DNA from: Siphonodentalium dalli
Lineage: Eukaryota > Mollusca > Scaphopoda > Gadilida > Siphonodentaliidae
Direction of reading: 5' to 3'
DNA: 64,000 nt
Assembly: GCA_032622095.1 (NCBI GenBank)
Contig: CP136064.1
Location: forward strand, 253,582,484-253,646,483
Below the pieces are notes generated by a model, which had not been told where the DNA came from, ran no database searches, and saw only the letters and a list, made by a program, of their open reading frames with translations. The position numbers were made by a program, and so were the translations under genes. Position 1 is the first letter of the stretch. Every line of letters begins with the position of its first letter. Shown piece after piece: positions 11,109 to 21,542 of the stretch.

Positions 11109-11500
11109 CCCTTTACCCAACAGAAGGGCCATGTGCCAATGCATTCTCTTATATATGCCAGTCGACCATAGGTCGCCTCGCATATATAAGAGAATGCATT
11201 GGCTTAACACATTAAAAATTATAAAATTGTTAAAGAATGTAAGAAAAAATGGTAAAAAGTGTTAAAAAAAGATTTTTTTTAGGCCAATGCATTCTCTTAT
11301 ATATACGAGGCGACCTATGGTCGACTCGCATATATAAGAGAATGCATTGGCACAGGGCATAACTGTAACTATCACAATGTGGTCAAGGAGCCGATTCCAA
11401 TGATATCCATATTTGTATGGTTCTATTGAGACAGACCGAAGATATTTTAGGCTGTTGAAGCTTCATTTGGCCGGTTTTGGCCGGTTTGTTGGGTAAAGGG
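11109..11500. mobile_element. MITE-C copy 1
   Basis: First copy of family C. TTAA at 11105-11108 and 11501-11504; ends CCCTTTACCCAACAGAAGGG and CCGGTTTGTTGGGTAAAGGG. Two hairpins with arms GCCAATGCATTCTCTTATAT, the same cassette as in MITE-B but centred on GACCATAGGTCG and GACCTATGGTCG. Between them lies a T/A-rich segment. The tail has GCCGGTTTTGGCCGG. Confidence 0.85.
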
Positions 11501-11595
11501 TTAATTTAGGCGACCCAGGATCTACAAAACATTGATTTAGGATTGCCAGGATCTTCAAATCTCACAATAAACGCAAAGTGTTATACATTTGTTAA

Positions 11596-11850
11596 CCCTA
11601 CCATGACTGACGCTTCTTGAAATTTTGCTAAAAACTCTGTGCCAATGCATTCTCTTATATATGCGAGTCTCCCATAGGGAGCCTTGCATATTTAAGAGAA
11701 TTCCTTGGTCTAACAATATTTACCTTGACCTTGTAAGCCAGTGCATTCTCTTGTATATGTGAGGATCCATATGGGAGACTCGCGTATATAAGAGAATTCT
11801 TGGCACAGGGTCTTTAATGCTGCACCATTGCAGCTCCCTCCATGAAAGGG
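11596..11850. mobile_element. MITE-B copy 3
   Basis: TTAA at 11592-11595 and 11851-11854. Left end CCCTACCATGACTGACGC, right end CTCCCTCCATGAAAGGG. Both hairpins present. Confidence 0.8.
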
Positions 11851-12054
11851 TTAATATTTGGCTATTTTAGTATTTTGCCGAAATTCATTAAAAAAAATCA
11901 ATAAAAGCCCCTATAATGAATCCAAGAACATAAAACTCTTATATCCCTAATCAAATGATATTTGTCAATTTGAAATTTACAACAGTAAAAGTATTCTGAG
12001 TGACAGGCATTGAAACATTAGCAGACAACATTTGGAGATTCTGTGTACATTTAA

Positions 12055-12678
12055 CCATTTCGCTACTAAATGGATTCTTCCATCAGTTATAAAAGTATTC
12101 ATTGGAATGGTCTATTCATCTAGAGGGGTGATCAAGAAATAAGAGCAGACGACCGACAGAATAATTGATAATACAAGTGCAGAATTATTCCTATATGCTG
12201 TTTGTTGAACTTATTATCTGTACATTTCCTGAGGGAACTACTAGTACTTATGATGTGAACATTTCCCACAACCTGCTCTTGTATTATCTGTATTTCCGTC
12301 TGTTGTCTGATTTTATTACATGAACGCTCTTCCAAATTAAAGGTAATCAATCCGATCAGACACTCCTAAATTACTATTTATTTGGCTTCGGGGGTAAAAA
12401 ATATTTTATTCGAGTCAAGGAACCTACCTATCAAAGCTCAGAGTGATCTCGTGTTTCTGGCCCAGAAACTATTGAAATAACAAACTTCAAAAATCAATAT
12501 CTGATCACTCTGAGCTTTGATGTGTAGGTTCCTCGACTCGAATCAAATATTTTTTACCCCCGAAGCCAAAGAAGTTGTAATTTAGGAGCGTCTGATCGGA
12601 TTGATTACCTTTAATAATTGACCATTTGAATATATCCTTCTGTATATGAATGGGAGAATCCATTTAGTATAGAAAGGG
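12055..12678. mobile_element. MITE-A copy 4, interrupted by family G
   Basis: TTAA at 12051-12054 and 12679-12682. The right end is canonical (CCATTTAGTATAGAAAGGG), the left is CATTTCGCTACTAAATGG. A TTAA inside this copy was the target of element G1. Confidence 0.7.
12341..12610. mobile_element. Family G copy 1 (T2/Kolobok-like hairpin)
   Basis: First copy of family G. TTAA at 12337-12340 and 12611-12614; ends AGGTAATCAATCCGATCAG and its complement. Long complementary arms carry TTTGGCTTCGGGGGTAAAAA, GATTCGAGTCGAGG-like and CAAAGCTCAGAGTGAT segments. TTAAAGG at the outer end is the hallmark of T2 MITEs and Kolobok transposons; the superfamily is inferred from that alone. Confidence 0.75.
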
Positions 12679-12717
12679 TTAAGGATATCCTAATCAATGG
12701 AACCATGCAAGTAGACA

Positions 12718-13140
12718 AACAAGCATGGATATAGTGTGTCTGACATTTGCAGAATGAGGTCCCCAAGGGTGAATTTAGTGATGTGGGTTAGCATCATCAT
12801 ATTAACCCTTTAAAACCTCATTCTGCTGAGGCCTCAACTGCTATGGGAGACCTAGGATCAGATTGAAGTTTCCAGTTGACGTTAGTGATATTCACTTATT
12901 GGTCACCCCATTATGAAATTTATCTGCTGCAAATTAGTGGGTATAGAAACTGAAAAGAATGGAAAAAGTAACTAAAAATAACGTCAATTTGAGACTAAAG
13001 ATACTTCCCAGAACATGAGGCCTAAGCAGAATGAGGTCCCCAGAGGGTGAATTTTGTGATGCTAGCACGGATAGCATCACTAAATTCGACCTCTGGGGAC
13101 CTCATTCTGCAAATGTGAGACACACTATATCCAGGTTTGT
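12718..13140. mobile_element. Family F copy 5
   Basis: Outer arms GGATATAGTGTGTCTGACAT and its complement near 13112-13134. The left hairpin has decayed (right arm reads TTAACCCTTTAAAACCTC); the right hairpin at 13028-13110 is nearly perfect. Confidence 0.7.
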
Positions 13141-13273
13141 TGACAAATTCAGCCAAACTGGCTCTACATGTACATGTATCTTTGGCATGCTTGGAAATAA
13201 ATTTGATACCATTTTTCCTCAATAGTAAAAAGCTTCGCCAACTTAGATGGACTAGATGGTGTTTCTGATTTAA

Positions 13274-13665
13274 CCCTTTACCCAACAGAAGGGCCCTGTG
13301 CCAATGCATTCTCTTATATATGCGAGTCGACCATAGGTCGCCTCGCATATATAAGAGAATGCATTGCCTTAACACATTAAAAATTATAAAATTGTTAAAG
13401 AATGTAAGAAAAAATGGTAAAAAGTGTTAAAAAAAAGATTTTTTTTAGGCCAATGCATTCTCTTATATATGCGAGGCGACCTATGGTCGACTCGCATATA
13501 TAAGAGAATGCATTGGCACAGGGCTAATTGTAACTATCACAATGTGGTCAAGGAGCCGGTTCCAATGATATCCATATTTGTATGGTTCTATTGAGACAGA
13601 CCAAAGATATTTTAGGCTGTTGAAGCTTTATTTGACCGGTTCTGGCCGGTTTGTTGGGTAAAGGG
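13274..13665. mobile_element. MITE-C copy 2
   Basis: TTAA at 13270-13273 and 13666-13669. Same length as copy 1 (392 bp by my count) and nearly identical throughout, including the AT-rich spacer. Confidence 0.85.
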
Positions 13666-13913
13666 TTAATCCCTATAGTATTTCTTCATGATGTTTTCTA
13701 ATGAAAATTTGTAGTTCATTTAAGCTGTCCAGTCCACATGCTGGTCTATGGAAAATACTATCAAGCAGATGTTCACAGATCCGTTCGGTTCTCTTCTGGA
13801 ACATTGCACCATGGTTTGCAAAATTTAAGATATATCAAGTACTTGAGTTATTTTACGCATAGCACAATAATAATACAGTCCAGTTTGTTGTCCATGGTCT
13901 CTGAGAATTACAT

Positions 13914-14056
13914 AAGAGTAATCACTTGATTGAACTAGTAACAAGAAATAATTCATGAGAGGCAGGGACATTGTACAAACATGAGTATCTTTTTAAAAAT
14001 AGTCCATGCCTTGAATGAATTATTTCTTGTCACCAGTTCAATCAAGTGATTATTCT
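13914..14056. repeat. Hairpin, about 45-bp arms
   Basis: GAGTAATCACTTGATTGAAC...CAAGAAATAATTCATGA folds onto GAATGAATTATTTCTTG...GTTCAATCAAGTGATTATTCT, with a loop of about 60 bp. Not seen elsewhere in the window; 13670-13913 and 14057-14285 hold nothing else I recognise except the exon's polypyrimidine tract. Confidence 0.7.
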
Positions 14057-14285
14057 GTTTATTATATTCCACTATAAACATCTGATTTACCAGAAATCTA
14101 AATAATACCGCCATTATACCCATGACATTCCCCCATTATACCACATTTCGATAGTGCGTATGAATATGTAACATGCTAGTTAAAGTGTCGTAATTCACTA
14201 GTGGAATTATCGTTTATAATCACTAGAGAAATCAAGGTAAATCACACATAGGAATGTAATAATTATTAATTTTATTGCTTTACAG

Positions 14286-14370
14286 TTGCTGGACACCCTC
14301 CCAGTATGCCACGGTTTTAAGGAAGGTTTGTGTCATAGTCCACAATGCAGGTGTGTGCATTTGTTAGAGG
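14286..14370 (+). CDS. CCCH zinc-finger protein, penultimate coding exon (partial gene)
   Basis: Internal exon encoding one CCCH finger. It follows a TTTTATTGCTTTACAG acceptor (AG at 14284-14285) in phase 0 and ends at a consensus GTAAGT donor at 14371, leaving one base of a split codon. The 28 complete codons begin LDTLPVCHGFKEG and give the spacing C-X7-C-X4-C-X3-H (C at residue 7, C 15, C 20, H 24), then LLE. Such fingers coordinate zinc and usually bind RNA. The next exon at 16913 continues the frame and supplies a second finger. TTG at the exon start is a leucine codon, not a start. Upstream exons were not found. ZC3H10-type proteins also have C-X7-C-X4-C-X3-H fingers and are the main alternative to a muscleblind relative. 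Codon use looks normal and no frame break is visible. Confidence 0.8.
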
Positions 14371-14410
14371 GTAAGTTTTCAGACGAGTGCCTCTTATCAT
14401 ATCTATTATA

Positions 14411-14541
14411 CAGTAATGCCCTAACTAATCGACTCCTTAACCACAGCCGAATTATGGGTAACTTTTCAGGATTTAGTCGGAAATACGGCTTGTTGCCATT
14501 CATCGGAAAGCTCTCGGGGTCGATTACTTAGAGCATTACTG
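14411..14541. mobile_element. MITE-D copy 7, internally deleted
   Basis: TA flanks at 14409-14410 and 14542-14543. A full left arm to GAAAGCTCTC is joined directly to the last 25 bp or so of the right arm, giving 131 bp. It lies 40 bp downstream of the splice donor. Confidence 0.8.
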
Positions 14542-15201
14542 TAGTTCTCAATACTCTAGGACCATTCTAGAGGGTAGTCTCCTTAACCCTTTATTCTCAC
14601 TTGAAGGCCCATTTAATTTTCGAGTCACTGATTCTTTTTTGATTTTTTTTTACAGTGCCTTAAAATCCCACTTAATTTTCGAACCCCCAGATTACTTTAT
14701 ATAAAATATATGCCATATTATATACCATATGAAAGAGAAAGCTCCAAAACGTATTATATCAAGATTGAAGTAAAAATCAGTATTATTTTCAATGCAGGGG
14801 GAATAACTCTATTTATTATCCATCCCTTAACTAACACCATTTCCGATTGGGCAAAAGCCGCCACGTGATAGTCCTGGAAAAAGTCACATTGGACTCCCGA
14901 AAGTCATATTGGACTCCCGACTGTACAATATCACTTTTTATTGGACTCCGTGACGTCACGAATTAACTCTATTGCGAAATTAATCGGTGAAATTGTGATG
15001 CGCGTGCACTGATGGATTTTTGCAGACGTTTCACTTCCGCATTGAGTTTTTTTCTCACTTCCGTGTTTACTTTTCCAAATCATGTTTTCTGATGATCAAA
15101 ATACAGGCTTTTATAGAGAATTAAGTGTCGACAAATACCAAAAATAACCACAAAAGTTTTATTCCCAAAATTTGGATAAACATACAGATGGATAATAAAA
15201 A

Positions 15202-15316
15202 TGTCTTTTTCTTGTACTGTCCAGGTTGTGGTGAAAAGTCATATTGGACTCGACACTGGCGTGTCTCGTCCAATATGACTTTTCACCACAACCTGGACTC
15301 GTACAAGAAAAACACA
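15202..15316. repeat. Near-perfect 115-bp palindrome
   Basis: Arms TTTTTCTTGTAC-TGTCCAGG... with AAAAGTCATATTGGACTC pair almost completely around GACACTGGCGTGTC. The sequence AAGTCATATTGGACTC also occurs singly near 14880-14920, so the palindrome looks like an inverted duplication of a local repeat. Confidence 0.85.
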
Positions 15317-15417
15317 TACTGTACACAACATTGTATAATAACTTTATAATATTAAAGATAGAGTTCTTCCCCTTTCATTGAAAAAGTTTGAAGTCTTGCA
15401 TTCTGGGTGCCAGAGCT

Positions 15418-15444
15418 GGGGGGGGGGGGGGGGGGGGGGGGGGG
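15418..15444. repeat. 27-base G run
   Basis: Uninterrupted G homopolymer within family K copy 1. Length is liable to assembly error. Confidence 0.85.
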
Positions 15445-15502
15445 TCTTCAGCAGTTTTCTATTTCTCTGTGGGCATCTTCTGAGACAGAGATGTTTCAAA
15501 TA

Positions 15503-16142
15503 GTGATGAATTATAGTATTTTAATCATATTTTATGGCATAGATTGTTATTATAACCGTATATCAAGTCACTATAAAAAAAATAATCCGAGACTTGAAAA
15601 TTAATTGGGGCCTTTAATATACGGTTTTAATAACAATCTATGCCATAAAATATGATTAAAGGTACTCAATCCAATCAGAGGGGCCTATATTACTATATCT
15701 TTGGCTTTGGGGGTAAAAAATATTTGATTCGAGTTGAGGAACCCACCCATCAAAGCTCAGAGTGATTAGATATCGATTTTTGAAATCTATTAATTTTCGG
15801 AAATGTAGTCCACAAGTTGGCAGAATACGTGATCAAAACGGACAAATTGCAGGTGTAAGATGGATAACTCTAAAATCAAGTGGTTATTATTGTTAATAGT
15901 AAGCACTTGATTTTAGAGTTATCCATCTTACACCCGCAATTTGTTCGTTTTGATAACGTGTTCTGCCAACTTGTGGGCTATATATCCGAAAATTAATAGA
16001 TTTCAAAAATCGATATCTAATCACTCTGAGCTTTGATGGGTGGGTTCCTCGACTCGAATCAAATATTTTTTACTCCCAAAGAAATAGTAATATAGAACCC
16101 TCTGATCGGATTGAGTACCTTTAATATCCTATAATTCATTAC
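15503..16142. repeat. Nested inverted arms around G2
   Basis: GTGATGAATTATAGTATTTT (15503) pairs with AATATCCTATAATTCATTAC (16142). Inside the left part a second hairpin (AATCATATTTTATGGCATAG at 15525 and its complement ending near 15655) precedes G2, which sits at a TTAA. Confidence 0.65.
15660..16120. mobile_element. Family G copy 2
   Basis: TTAA at 15656-15659 and 16121-16124. About 460 bp folding almost end to end. Longer than G1 because it keeps the inner arm AAGATGGATAACTCTAAAATC and the CCACAAGTTGGCAGAA segment, also seen in G5. Confidence 0.8.
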
Positions 16143-16257
16143 CATTTGGAATGACTGTGTGTCAGAAGGTGTCCATAGTGTAATAGACATTAGGTGAAAT
16201 CATAGAAACAATTTGCCTGTTGCTGCTCCCAAAATGCAACAGAATTCAAACTATAGT

Positions 16258-16480
16258 TTATTATCGAATGTACGTTGGTCTGTCTAGCCGTCTGTCTGTC
16301 TGTTAACATTTTTGATTTCTGATTGATAACTCCAGTTTGGATTCTTTGATCTGAACCAAAGTTGGTATGTGTATTTCCCAGCTAAAGATACAGGCCAAGT
16401 TCGAATATGGGTTCCGTCCAATTATTGATGCATGTCGTTATTTTACAACTAAATTTATAATTAATACAGTTCTTCATAGA
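16258..16480 (+). repeat. Pearl-like core fragment
   Basis: CGTCTGTCTGTCTG microsatellite (16288-16302), then TGATAACTCCAGTTTGGAT, GAACCAAAGTTGGTATGTG and ACAGGCCAAGTTCGAATATG, the same core as at 6140 and 20930. 16481-16912 has no other feature. Confidence 0.5.
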
Positions 16481-16912
16481 AACTGATAACTTTAATAAAA
16501 ATTACATCAATTTATTGAAATAGAGGAAGTTTTTATCTTTTGTTTAAACAATATTATAAACAAAATAATAATAAAATAAAACGAATTCTTTGTGAAGCTT
16601 GATATAAATTTTCCAGTAGGGGGCTTTTTATTGGATAGGTGCAAACAAACAAAATTTAATTGTGGCCTTATATTATCAATTGGAGAACTTTTATCTGTTG
16701 GATAAAACCCAAATGCAATTTAATTGATTCTGTCGATGGAATCAAAGGCAATCAGGTCTATTATGTCATTTATAATCACCACCAAATTGCACCAATGTAC
16801 TTTGGTGTCTTCTTGTCTGTAAAGGATCATTTACATTTTAAAACCTTCGATATTTACTAAATATTTTACAATCAAGAACATGAAATTTATAGCATGTTAA
16901 TTTCTCTTTCAG

Positions 16913-17031
16913 ATTATGTTGAAGTAATGAACGGAAAGGTACAAGTGTGCCGCGATGCCGTCAGGGGAAAATGTAAACGCCCCACATGCAAATATTACCA
17001 CATACCTGTTGACCTTCCTCCAGCCGATTGA
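16913..17031 (+). CDS. CCCH zinc-finger protein, last coding exon
   Basis: Terminal exon: acceptor AG at 16911-16912, the first two bases completing an Asp codon with G14370, stop TGA at 17029-17031. It encodes DYVEVMNGKVQV, a second finger CRDAVRGKCKRPTCKYYH (C-X7-C-X4-C-X3-H), and a short tail IPVDLPPAD. The linker and finger closely resemble the second finger of muscleblind tandem pairs (VEV-NGKV--C-D---G-C-R--CKY-H), which bind pyrimidine-rich RNA and regulate splicing. What differs is the abrupt stop after the finger; muscleblind proteins normally continue. It could be a muscleblind-like isoform ending here, or another CCCH RNA-binding protein. Finger assignment is firm, family assignment moderate. 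Confidence 0.82.
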
Positions 17032-19100
17032 TGCGACGAGGAGACTTTTAAAAGGTCACTAATGCCAAGGTCAAGACCTACTTGCCTAAAAACTGAAAAG
17101 ACAATTTATATGTGATATTTAAATACTGTTCAGTGCTCGTCAACTCGTGTTCATATAGCTGAGTTGATTTTATTACTTGATTGGAAAAAAATGAGAGACA
17201 TGTTTTTTTAAAGAAATTCATCACAAGATCACCAAGAAAGAGAAGTCTGATCTCAGAAGATTTGATTTTTTTGTTTCTCATTTTTGCATAAATTGTCATA
17301 AATCATGCCATGTCAAGGCCATATCTGTTATCAGAATGTCAGCTAGCTTTTCCCCAGAAAACTTGCGAAAGCTAATGCAAAATATAAGGAATGTCATACA
17401 TTTTGTCCTATTCGGGTATGTGTGCCATAATTTGCTAAATATTACTACGCATCTTATGTTAATTTGGCAATTTCTCGCAATTTAAGCTAAAACTTTAAGA
17501 AAGTTTTTAGCATGTTGACGCATTAATTTTTGATAAGGTTCCAATTGATGCAGTTCCTATATTAACCTAGTCTCAAAGCCTTCATTTGGCAAAAACTTGG
17601 TGCATTTCTGGAACCTGTTTCCAGGAATATTTGTTTCTTGTAACCATAGTTACGGGTCTGTATAGTGCTTGGGCTCTCACAGGAACTGTATCAAATAAGG
17701 GAACACTGATGACTGACAGATTTGCTTCAACATAATGCTCGTGTATAGCAACGTGATATCTTATTTAGGAATATTATATCTCAAGTGTTGTCACAAGATT
17801 TATTCAGTTCCATGATGTTTTCTGCACGAAAGAAGTGTGTATGTTTCGTTGTTTGATTGAGTAGGTTGGTTCTTCCTTATAATGACTAGCCCTCGACATC
17901 AATACATTATAATAATGTTCTGTTAACCATAAGGTCTCCCCTTAATGTGGTCTTTAATCATAGCTCTCTTTAGAGTCAATAAAACAACACCCCTAATCTA
18001 GATTCCCTAATGACTATTTCATTAAATATGCACAGATTCTTAAATTTAAAGTTTAAATGCTCCATCAGATTTGACACCAGTATTTGAAGTCCAAATTTCC
18101 AAAGCAATTTTTTTCACTAACAGCAAATTAGAAATGAAATGACTTCCTTTCATTTTCATCATTCGTATGACAAATGTGCCACAAAGTCTCGCAGTGTCAT
18201 CCAAATTAAGACAATGAGGAGAGTCATAGTAGATAATTAAAACTGCTCTTAAATTTATACCACTAACCGGTAAGGATGACATACATGCTCTTTATAATAT
18301 GTGGTCTTTGCAAAAACAAAAGCGAGTTAAATCTCTTATAACAGAAAGTTAATAGCTGACTATATTGTATAATTTGAAGCCAGGCCATTGGTAACTTATA
18401 TAATAATAGAGTTTGTAGCCACAGATTAAGAATATGTGCTCTCGGGCTTTACAAAAAAAATATATAAATACATAAAATAAAATATGTATTAGCTTCATAG
18501 ATTCGATATAATTATATTTCAGCATAAAAACATACAAATATTAAAAGGTCCATGTATTCTTGTGTCAAATTTGGTGGAGCACCAATAAGTTTGAATATAA
18601 AATTTTGTCTTCTCTTCAATTTAGTAGTAATTTATCTTTCTTCCCTTGCTCGTTAACTCCTAATAGTTTAATTAATCTGACCTGCTGAATTAGTTTTGTT
18701 CGGCAAAGCTGTCTTCTGTCGATGGTGCTATTTTTATATTTTTCATATTTTTTTTCTCCGAATTGACAGGTGCTAGTAGAGCTGTCTTTGTGCTATAAAT
18801 AGAAGTCTGTCTCAAGTGTTAGCCTCGTCGTGTAGCCACAGTATGATCCAGAGCCAATTGGGGACCAGCACACCTTAAAATCTGTGCAAGAATCAAAATC
18901 AGTTCCCTCTAATTTGGTAAAGTGCAACATTAAAATTATTTGTAAACCCTAGTTTAACCTCAACTTAAAACATTTTGGATCTAAATTCAAATTAATTTCT
19001 TCAGCTTGACCCATCTAACTACTTAAATTGATATAGCGAACAAGAATTAAAGTCCCACATAATCTTTAGGCCCAGATTGTATTTAGAAAATTCTATATTG
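17032..19100 (+). other. Probable 3' UTR and 3' flank of the zinc-finger gene
   Basis: AT-rich single-copy sequence after the stop codon. One AATAAA at 17978-17983 could be a polyadenylation signal, but the end of the transcript cannot be placed from sequence. No other gene seen. Confidence 0.35.
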
Positions 19101-19224
19101 ATATCCCATCCATGACTGGAACTTCCTGAAATTTAGCAAAAACCATGTGCCAATGCATTCTCTTATATATGTGAGTCTTCTATAGGGAGCCTCGCATATA
19201 TAAGAGAATACATTGGCCTAACAA
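19101..19224. mobile_element. MITE-B copy 4, left half
   Basis: Begins CATCCATGACTGGAACTTCC, contains the first hairpin (ATGCATTCTCTTATATATG... centre CTATAGGGAG) and stops after GGCCTAACAATATAAG. Confidence 0.65.
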
Positions 19225-19479
19225 TATAAGCATATAGATTAGTAAAATCAAGTCATCAATGTTGCCAATTGTTGTGGAGTATATGTTCTTCCCATATTTC
19301 ATCAGTTAACCAGTACATTAATGGTTCTATATTGAAATAATTAAGGCACTAATGTTATGTGGGCCTTAAAACTAAATATTAGATTTTCCTCAAATCAAAT
19401 CTCATTTGATTTGCTGCTATTTTTGTTTAAAAGATCTTACTTGACCACTTCTGTTCACTGCTGATATCTTATCTTTTAA

Positions 19480-19734
19480 CCTTTCATGATGGGAGCAGCA
19501 CTGCTGCAGAACTAAAGATCATGTGCCAGTGCATTCTCTTATATATGTGAGTTTCCCATAGGGAATGTTGCATATATATTGAGAGAATGCACTAGCTTAC
19601 AAGGTCAATGTAAATACTGTTAGGCCAATGAATTCTCCGATATATGCGAGGCTCCCTATGGGAGACTCGTATATAAGAGAATGCATTGGCACAGGGTTTT
19701 CACAAAATTTCAGGAAGCTCCAGTCATGAAAGGG
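19480..19734. mobile_element. MITE-B copy 5
   Basis: TTAA at 19476-19479 and 19735-19738. Left end CCTTTCATGATGGGAGC lacks one C. Both hairpins present. 19225-19475 holds nothing recognisable. Confidence 0.8.
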
Positions 19735-19977
19735 TTAAGGTATTGTTCATTCCATTTGTTACTCGGACTCGAGTATTATTGCATGGCTTCCATATTAATT
19801 ACAATGCTACCGAACTAGATAACAAGCTCAGAATATATTCCAACAATCTTGATTCCGACTGGGAAAATGGCAAATTAAGTGAGCAATCGTCATTACAGCT
19901 GAGCTTTTACTGTTCTCCCATCAGGAGCTTCATTTTCTGTCCTTCAAAGTTTATTGTTAGACTCTTGGAAGCGTTAA

Positions 19978-20062
19978 CCCTTCCATGGCTGGGAATATAT
20001 AAGAGAATGCACTGGCAAAGGTTCTTTAATGCTGCACCAGTGCGGCTCCCATCATGAAAGGG
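19978..20062. mobile_element. MITE-B copy 6, deleted to 85 bp
   Basis: TTAA at 19974-19977 and 20063-20066. Left end CCCTTCCATGGCTGGGA is joined to the final hairpin arm (ATATATAAGAGAATGCACTG) and the right end, losing about 170 bp. Confidence 0.75.
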
Positions 20063-20382
20063 TTAATAATGGCTAAGAACTTCCATTGACCTGGGGAACA
20101 CCTCTGCATATGCTGTCCCACTTCTGTGCAGGTTTATATATGATTTGCATCCTCCGACGTTTATTTCTTTAGCACCATCAGTTGCTTGGAGACTTGCATA
20201 TGTATCTTGATGATTGAAAGGCATTTAAGAACGATGTATATTGGGACCTTCTCACTCTATAAAGATTAGGGGAATGCAAAAACATTTAAGTTTCTAAGAG
20301 TAACCATTTTAGTTCTTAGAAACAAGAGCGTTTATATTAAGGAGGTTAAACAAAGTCATTTTAAGATACAAATTTAATTTAA

Positions 20383-20826
20383 AGGCCCGTTTAATTTTCA
20401 AATCCCCAGATCACATTATATACAACATATTCCATATTATGTACCATTTGAAAGAGGAAGCTCCAAAATATTGTATTATCAACTTATCCGGTCGAATAAA
20501 CTGTGAACATGTTTTTGTCAAGATATCGACATGTACTCTGCGCTTAATTTAGATCTGGTCTGTACTGCCAGTCTGTTATTCTAAATGTAAGGGGAAATTC
20601 TAAATGGAAGGGGAATAACTCTATCTCTTAGTTGTGAATTATGATGCATAACGGGGGACGTATTGGTGTGAATCTAAGAATCTGTCACTTGGCGGATACT
20701 CCTTCGGCCACATCTGCTCCGTATTCTGGTAGAATATATATATTATTGGTTCTTCTTCCATATAGTATATAATATGGAATATGTTGTATATATGTGATCT
20801 GGGCAATCGAAAATTAAGTGGGGTCT
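20383..20826. mobile_element. Family K copy 2
   Basis: TTAA at 20379-20382 and 20827-20830. Ends AGGCCCGTTTAATTTTCAAA and AAAATTAAGTGGGGTCT; subterminal arms ATTATATACAACATATTCC pair with GGAATATGTTGTATATA. Outer TTAAAGG again suggests a T2/Kolobok-like element. 20067-20378 has no feature. Confidence 0.65.
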
Positions 20827-20929
20827 TTAACAATCATTGGGATAACTACCAGGGCAGTGATTATAAATCAAAGTATACTATTTAAATTATTGGGAAATAT
20901 AGAGGAATGAGAAATAGATTTTTAATGAA

Positions 20930-21180
20930 GTTTGAAGTTCAGAGAGGTCAGTTCGAATTTGGGTTTTGCTTGCAAATTTTCACCAGAGTTACGGCCTTTT
21001 GTTGGAATGTGCACTCTATCTGGGTGATAACTTTAGTAAGTCTGAACTGAATGGAATTAAATTTGGTATTTGAGTTTACAAACCCATAATACAGGTCAAA
21101 GTTCAAACTGAAATAGGTTTCCGCCTGCCAATTTTCACCAGAGTTATGGCCCTTTGTTGGAGTAACCATGGGCATATTTT
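20930..21180 (+). repeat. Pearl-like core, about 1.5 units
   Basis: TTTTCACCAGAGTTACGGCC (about 20978) recurs as TTTTCACCAGAGTTATGGCC (about 21132), a period near 155. Also contains AACTGAATGGAATTAAATTT and ATACAGGTCAAAGTTC. Confidence 0.55.
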
Positions 21181-21295
21181 GCCATGCCTTATTTATTCTA
21201 TCCTATCCATGACTTTGTGAAACCTCTTTAATTATCATTCGACGAATTGTTGCAATTTTATGGCTAAAAGTTATGTCTCAATAATGTTATCAATA

Positions 21296-21399
21296 CAGTA
21301 ATGCTCTAAGTAATCGACTTCTTAACCACAGCAGAATTATGGGTAAAGTTACCCATAATTCTGCTGTGGTTAAGAAGTCGATTACTTAGAGCATTACTG
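21296..21399. mobile_element. MITE-D copy 8, 104-bp minimal hairpin
   Basis: TA at 21294-21295 and 21400-21401. The arms meet at ATTATGGGTAAAGTTACCCATAAT, so the central 110 bp or so of the hairpin is missing from both arms and the remainder pairs perfectly or nearly so. Confidence 0.85.
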
Positions 21400-21404
21400 T
21401 AAGC

Positions 21405-21542
21405 CTGGAAATAGAGTGTCTGGCATTTGCAGAATGAGATCCCCAGAGTGTGAATTTAGTGACGCTACCCTGCACAGCGGGCTAGCATCACTAAGTTTAC
21501 CCTCTGGGGACATTCGGAAAATGTCAGACTATTTCCAGGCTT
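21405..21542. mobile_element. Family F copy 6, single-hairpin form
   Basis: Outer arms GCCTGGAAATAGAGTGTCTG and GTCAGACTATTTCCAGGC. Only one GAGATCCCCAGAGTG / CTCTGGGGAC hairpin, without the spacer. It abuts MITE-D copy 8, 4 bp away. Confidence 0.75.

Larger units (their letters stand above)
14605..15613. mobile_element. Family K copy 1 (TTAA, AGGCCC ends), about 1 kb
   Basis: Left end TTGA-AGGCCCATTTAATTTTCG (14601 on), right end GAAAATTAATTGGGGCCT-TTAA (15614-15617). The subterminal CCCAGATTACTTTATATA and TATGAAAGAGAAAGCTCCA match family K copy 2. It contains several AAGTCATATTGGACTC repeats, a long palindrome and a G run. Confidence 0.6.
14371..16912 (+). other. Intron of the CCCH zinc-finger gene
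   Basis: GTAAGT donor at 14371 and TTTCTCTTTCAG acceptor ending at 16912. It joins the phase 0/1 exon to the last exon without breaking the frame. Most of the intron is hairpin-forming repeats (MITE-D copy 7, K1, the 15202 palindrome, G2) plus a pearl-like core fragment. Confidence 0.75.
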
